Of a DNA stretch of 6,056 bases, positions 5,806 through 6,056 are shown one piece after another. A program made the position numbers and the translations under genes. The notes beneath the pieces were generated by a model. The model was not told the origin of the DNA. It did no database searches and saw only the letters and a program-made list of their open reading frames with translations. The DNA is from Eubacterium sp. (GTDB lineage: Bacteria > Bacillota > Clostridia > Oscillospirales > Acutalibacteraceae). The stretch is from NCBI GenBank assembly GCA_029054965.1, contig JAIDEF010000310.1, positions 1 through 6,056 of the forward strand, read 5' to 3'. Numbering within the stretch: position 1 is the stretch's first letter; every line of letters begins with the position of its first letter.

Positions 5806-5840
5806 GCACCTCTGCTCCCCCAAAGCAGGGGTGCTGTTTT
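5806..5840 (+). terminator. Orphan terminator-like hairpin, plus orientation
   Basis: GCACCTCTGCT (5806-5816) pairs with AGCAGGGGTGC (5824-5834), an 11-bp stem with one G-U pair and a seven-base C-rich loop. On the plus strand it is followed by TGTTTTTATT, so it looks like a terminator in that direction, yet no plus-strand gene precedes it within 2 kb. On the minus strand, where it would serve the nitroreductase gene ending at 5843, no U-tract follows immediately; the nearest T5 is about 14 bases downstream. It is noticeably more GC-rich than its surroundings. Confidence 0.6.
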
Positions 5841-5842
5841 TA

Positions 5843-6056
5843 TTAAAATTTATTATAGCTTGCCATTTCGTCAACAGTAATTGATTTTTCGTGTAGCGGA
5901 CTTATTTCAACATCCTCAGAAGGATAACCTGTCGGAAGGATAGCTAAAGGCTCAAGCTCTTCGGGCAAGTCAAGAATTTTTTTTGCTTTTTCAGGATTAA
6001 ATGCCATTACCCAGGTTGTGCCTAAGCCTAAATCCTGAGCCTGAAGCATCATATGT
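5843..6056 (-). CDS. Nitroreductase-family protein, C-terminal part
   Basis: Only about 71 C-terminal residues are present; the gene enters from the right edge and has no start in the window. The internal ATG at 6052 is preceded in frame by a His codon and is not the start. The sequence after the edge, with a MMLQAQDLGLGTTWV stretch, is the typical helix plus G-x-G-T-x-W segment of FMN-dependent nitroreductases that helps bind FMN. The later LPTGYP matches the usual P-x-G-Y-P turn near the C-terminus. Such proteins are NAD(P)H-dependent flavin oxidoreductases of about 170-200 aa, often dimeric, with physiological substrates that are rarely known. The stop is TAA at 5845-5843. The gene is upstream of, and oriented with, the nucleotidyltransferase operon, but 263 bases and a promoter candidate separate them, so they are probably independent. 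Confidence 0.82.
   Translation of the reverse strand, partial: HMMLQAQDLGLGTTWVMAFNPEKAKKILDLPEELEPLAILPTGYPSEDVEISPLHEKSITVDEMASYNKF

Noticed and set aside
5804..5881. Short plus-strand reading frame starting at the ATG at 5804 and running through the hairpin
   Set aside because: It is about 26 codons long, with no ribosome binding site and the terminator-like stem inside it.

Overview
The window looks like chromosomal DNA of an AT-rich, low-GC Gram-positive bacterium, most likely an anaerobic gut clostridium (Oscillospiraceae/Ruminococcus-like). The basis is strong AGGAGG-type ribosome binding sites, TATAAT promoters, U-tailed hairpin terminators, an ECF-type vitamin transporter S-component and a TatD-linked type radical SAM protein. 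The genus-level guess is inference. I see no tRNA, rRNA, CRISPR array, insertion sequence or phage gene.

Region 1 (1-2190, plus strand) is a tight three-gene operon. It encodes a pyridoxal/pyridoxamine kinase of the PfkB superfamily, an ECF transporter S-component that overlaps it by 11 bases, and a small radical SAM protein that starts one base after the S-component stop. The first two genes read naturally as vitamin B6 uptake plus trapping by phosphorylation. The link of the radical SAM protein to B6 is unproven. Upstream are a TATAAT promoter and three AACTGT half-sites (two direct, one inverted), with a possible divergent promoter. An intrinsic terminator lies downstream.

Region 2 (2191-3615, plus strand) holds one MFS permease whose strong ribosome binding site moves its start to 2233. 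A second TATAAT box lies upstream of the 2158-2188 terminator, so that hairpin could end the B6 operon, attenuate the permease gene, or both. A bidirectional terminator separates the permease from the convergent genes that follow.

Region 3 (3592-5640, minus strand) is a two-gene operon, transcribed right to left: an uncharacterised nucleotidyltransferase (NTP_transf_5 type, 388 aa) followed 11 bases later by a VanZ-family membrane protein (269 aa). The pair suggests a cell-envelope or glycan role, which is inference. The VanZ stop codon lies in the loop of the shared terminator hairpin.

Region 4 (5580-6056) is a 263-base intergenic region with a promoter candidate for region 3, short repeats and an orphan plus-oriented terminator-like hairpin. 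It is followed by the C-terminal end of a minus-strand nitroreductase gene that runs off the right edge.

Overall this is mostly ordinary core and accessory metabolism. The items most worth following up are the nucleotidyltransferase-VanZ pair, the radical SAM gene attached to a B6 salvage unit, and the possible attenuator leader before the MFS gene. I found no convincing wholly new system.
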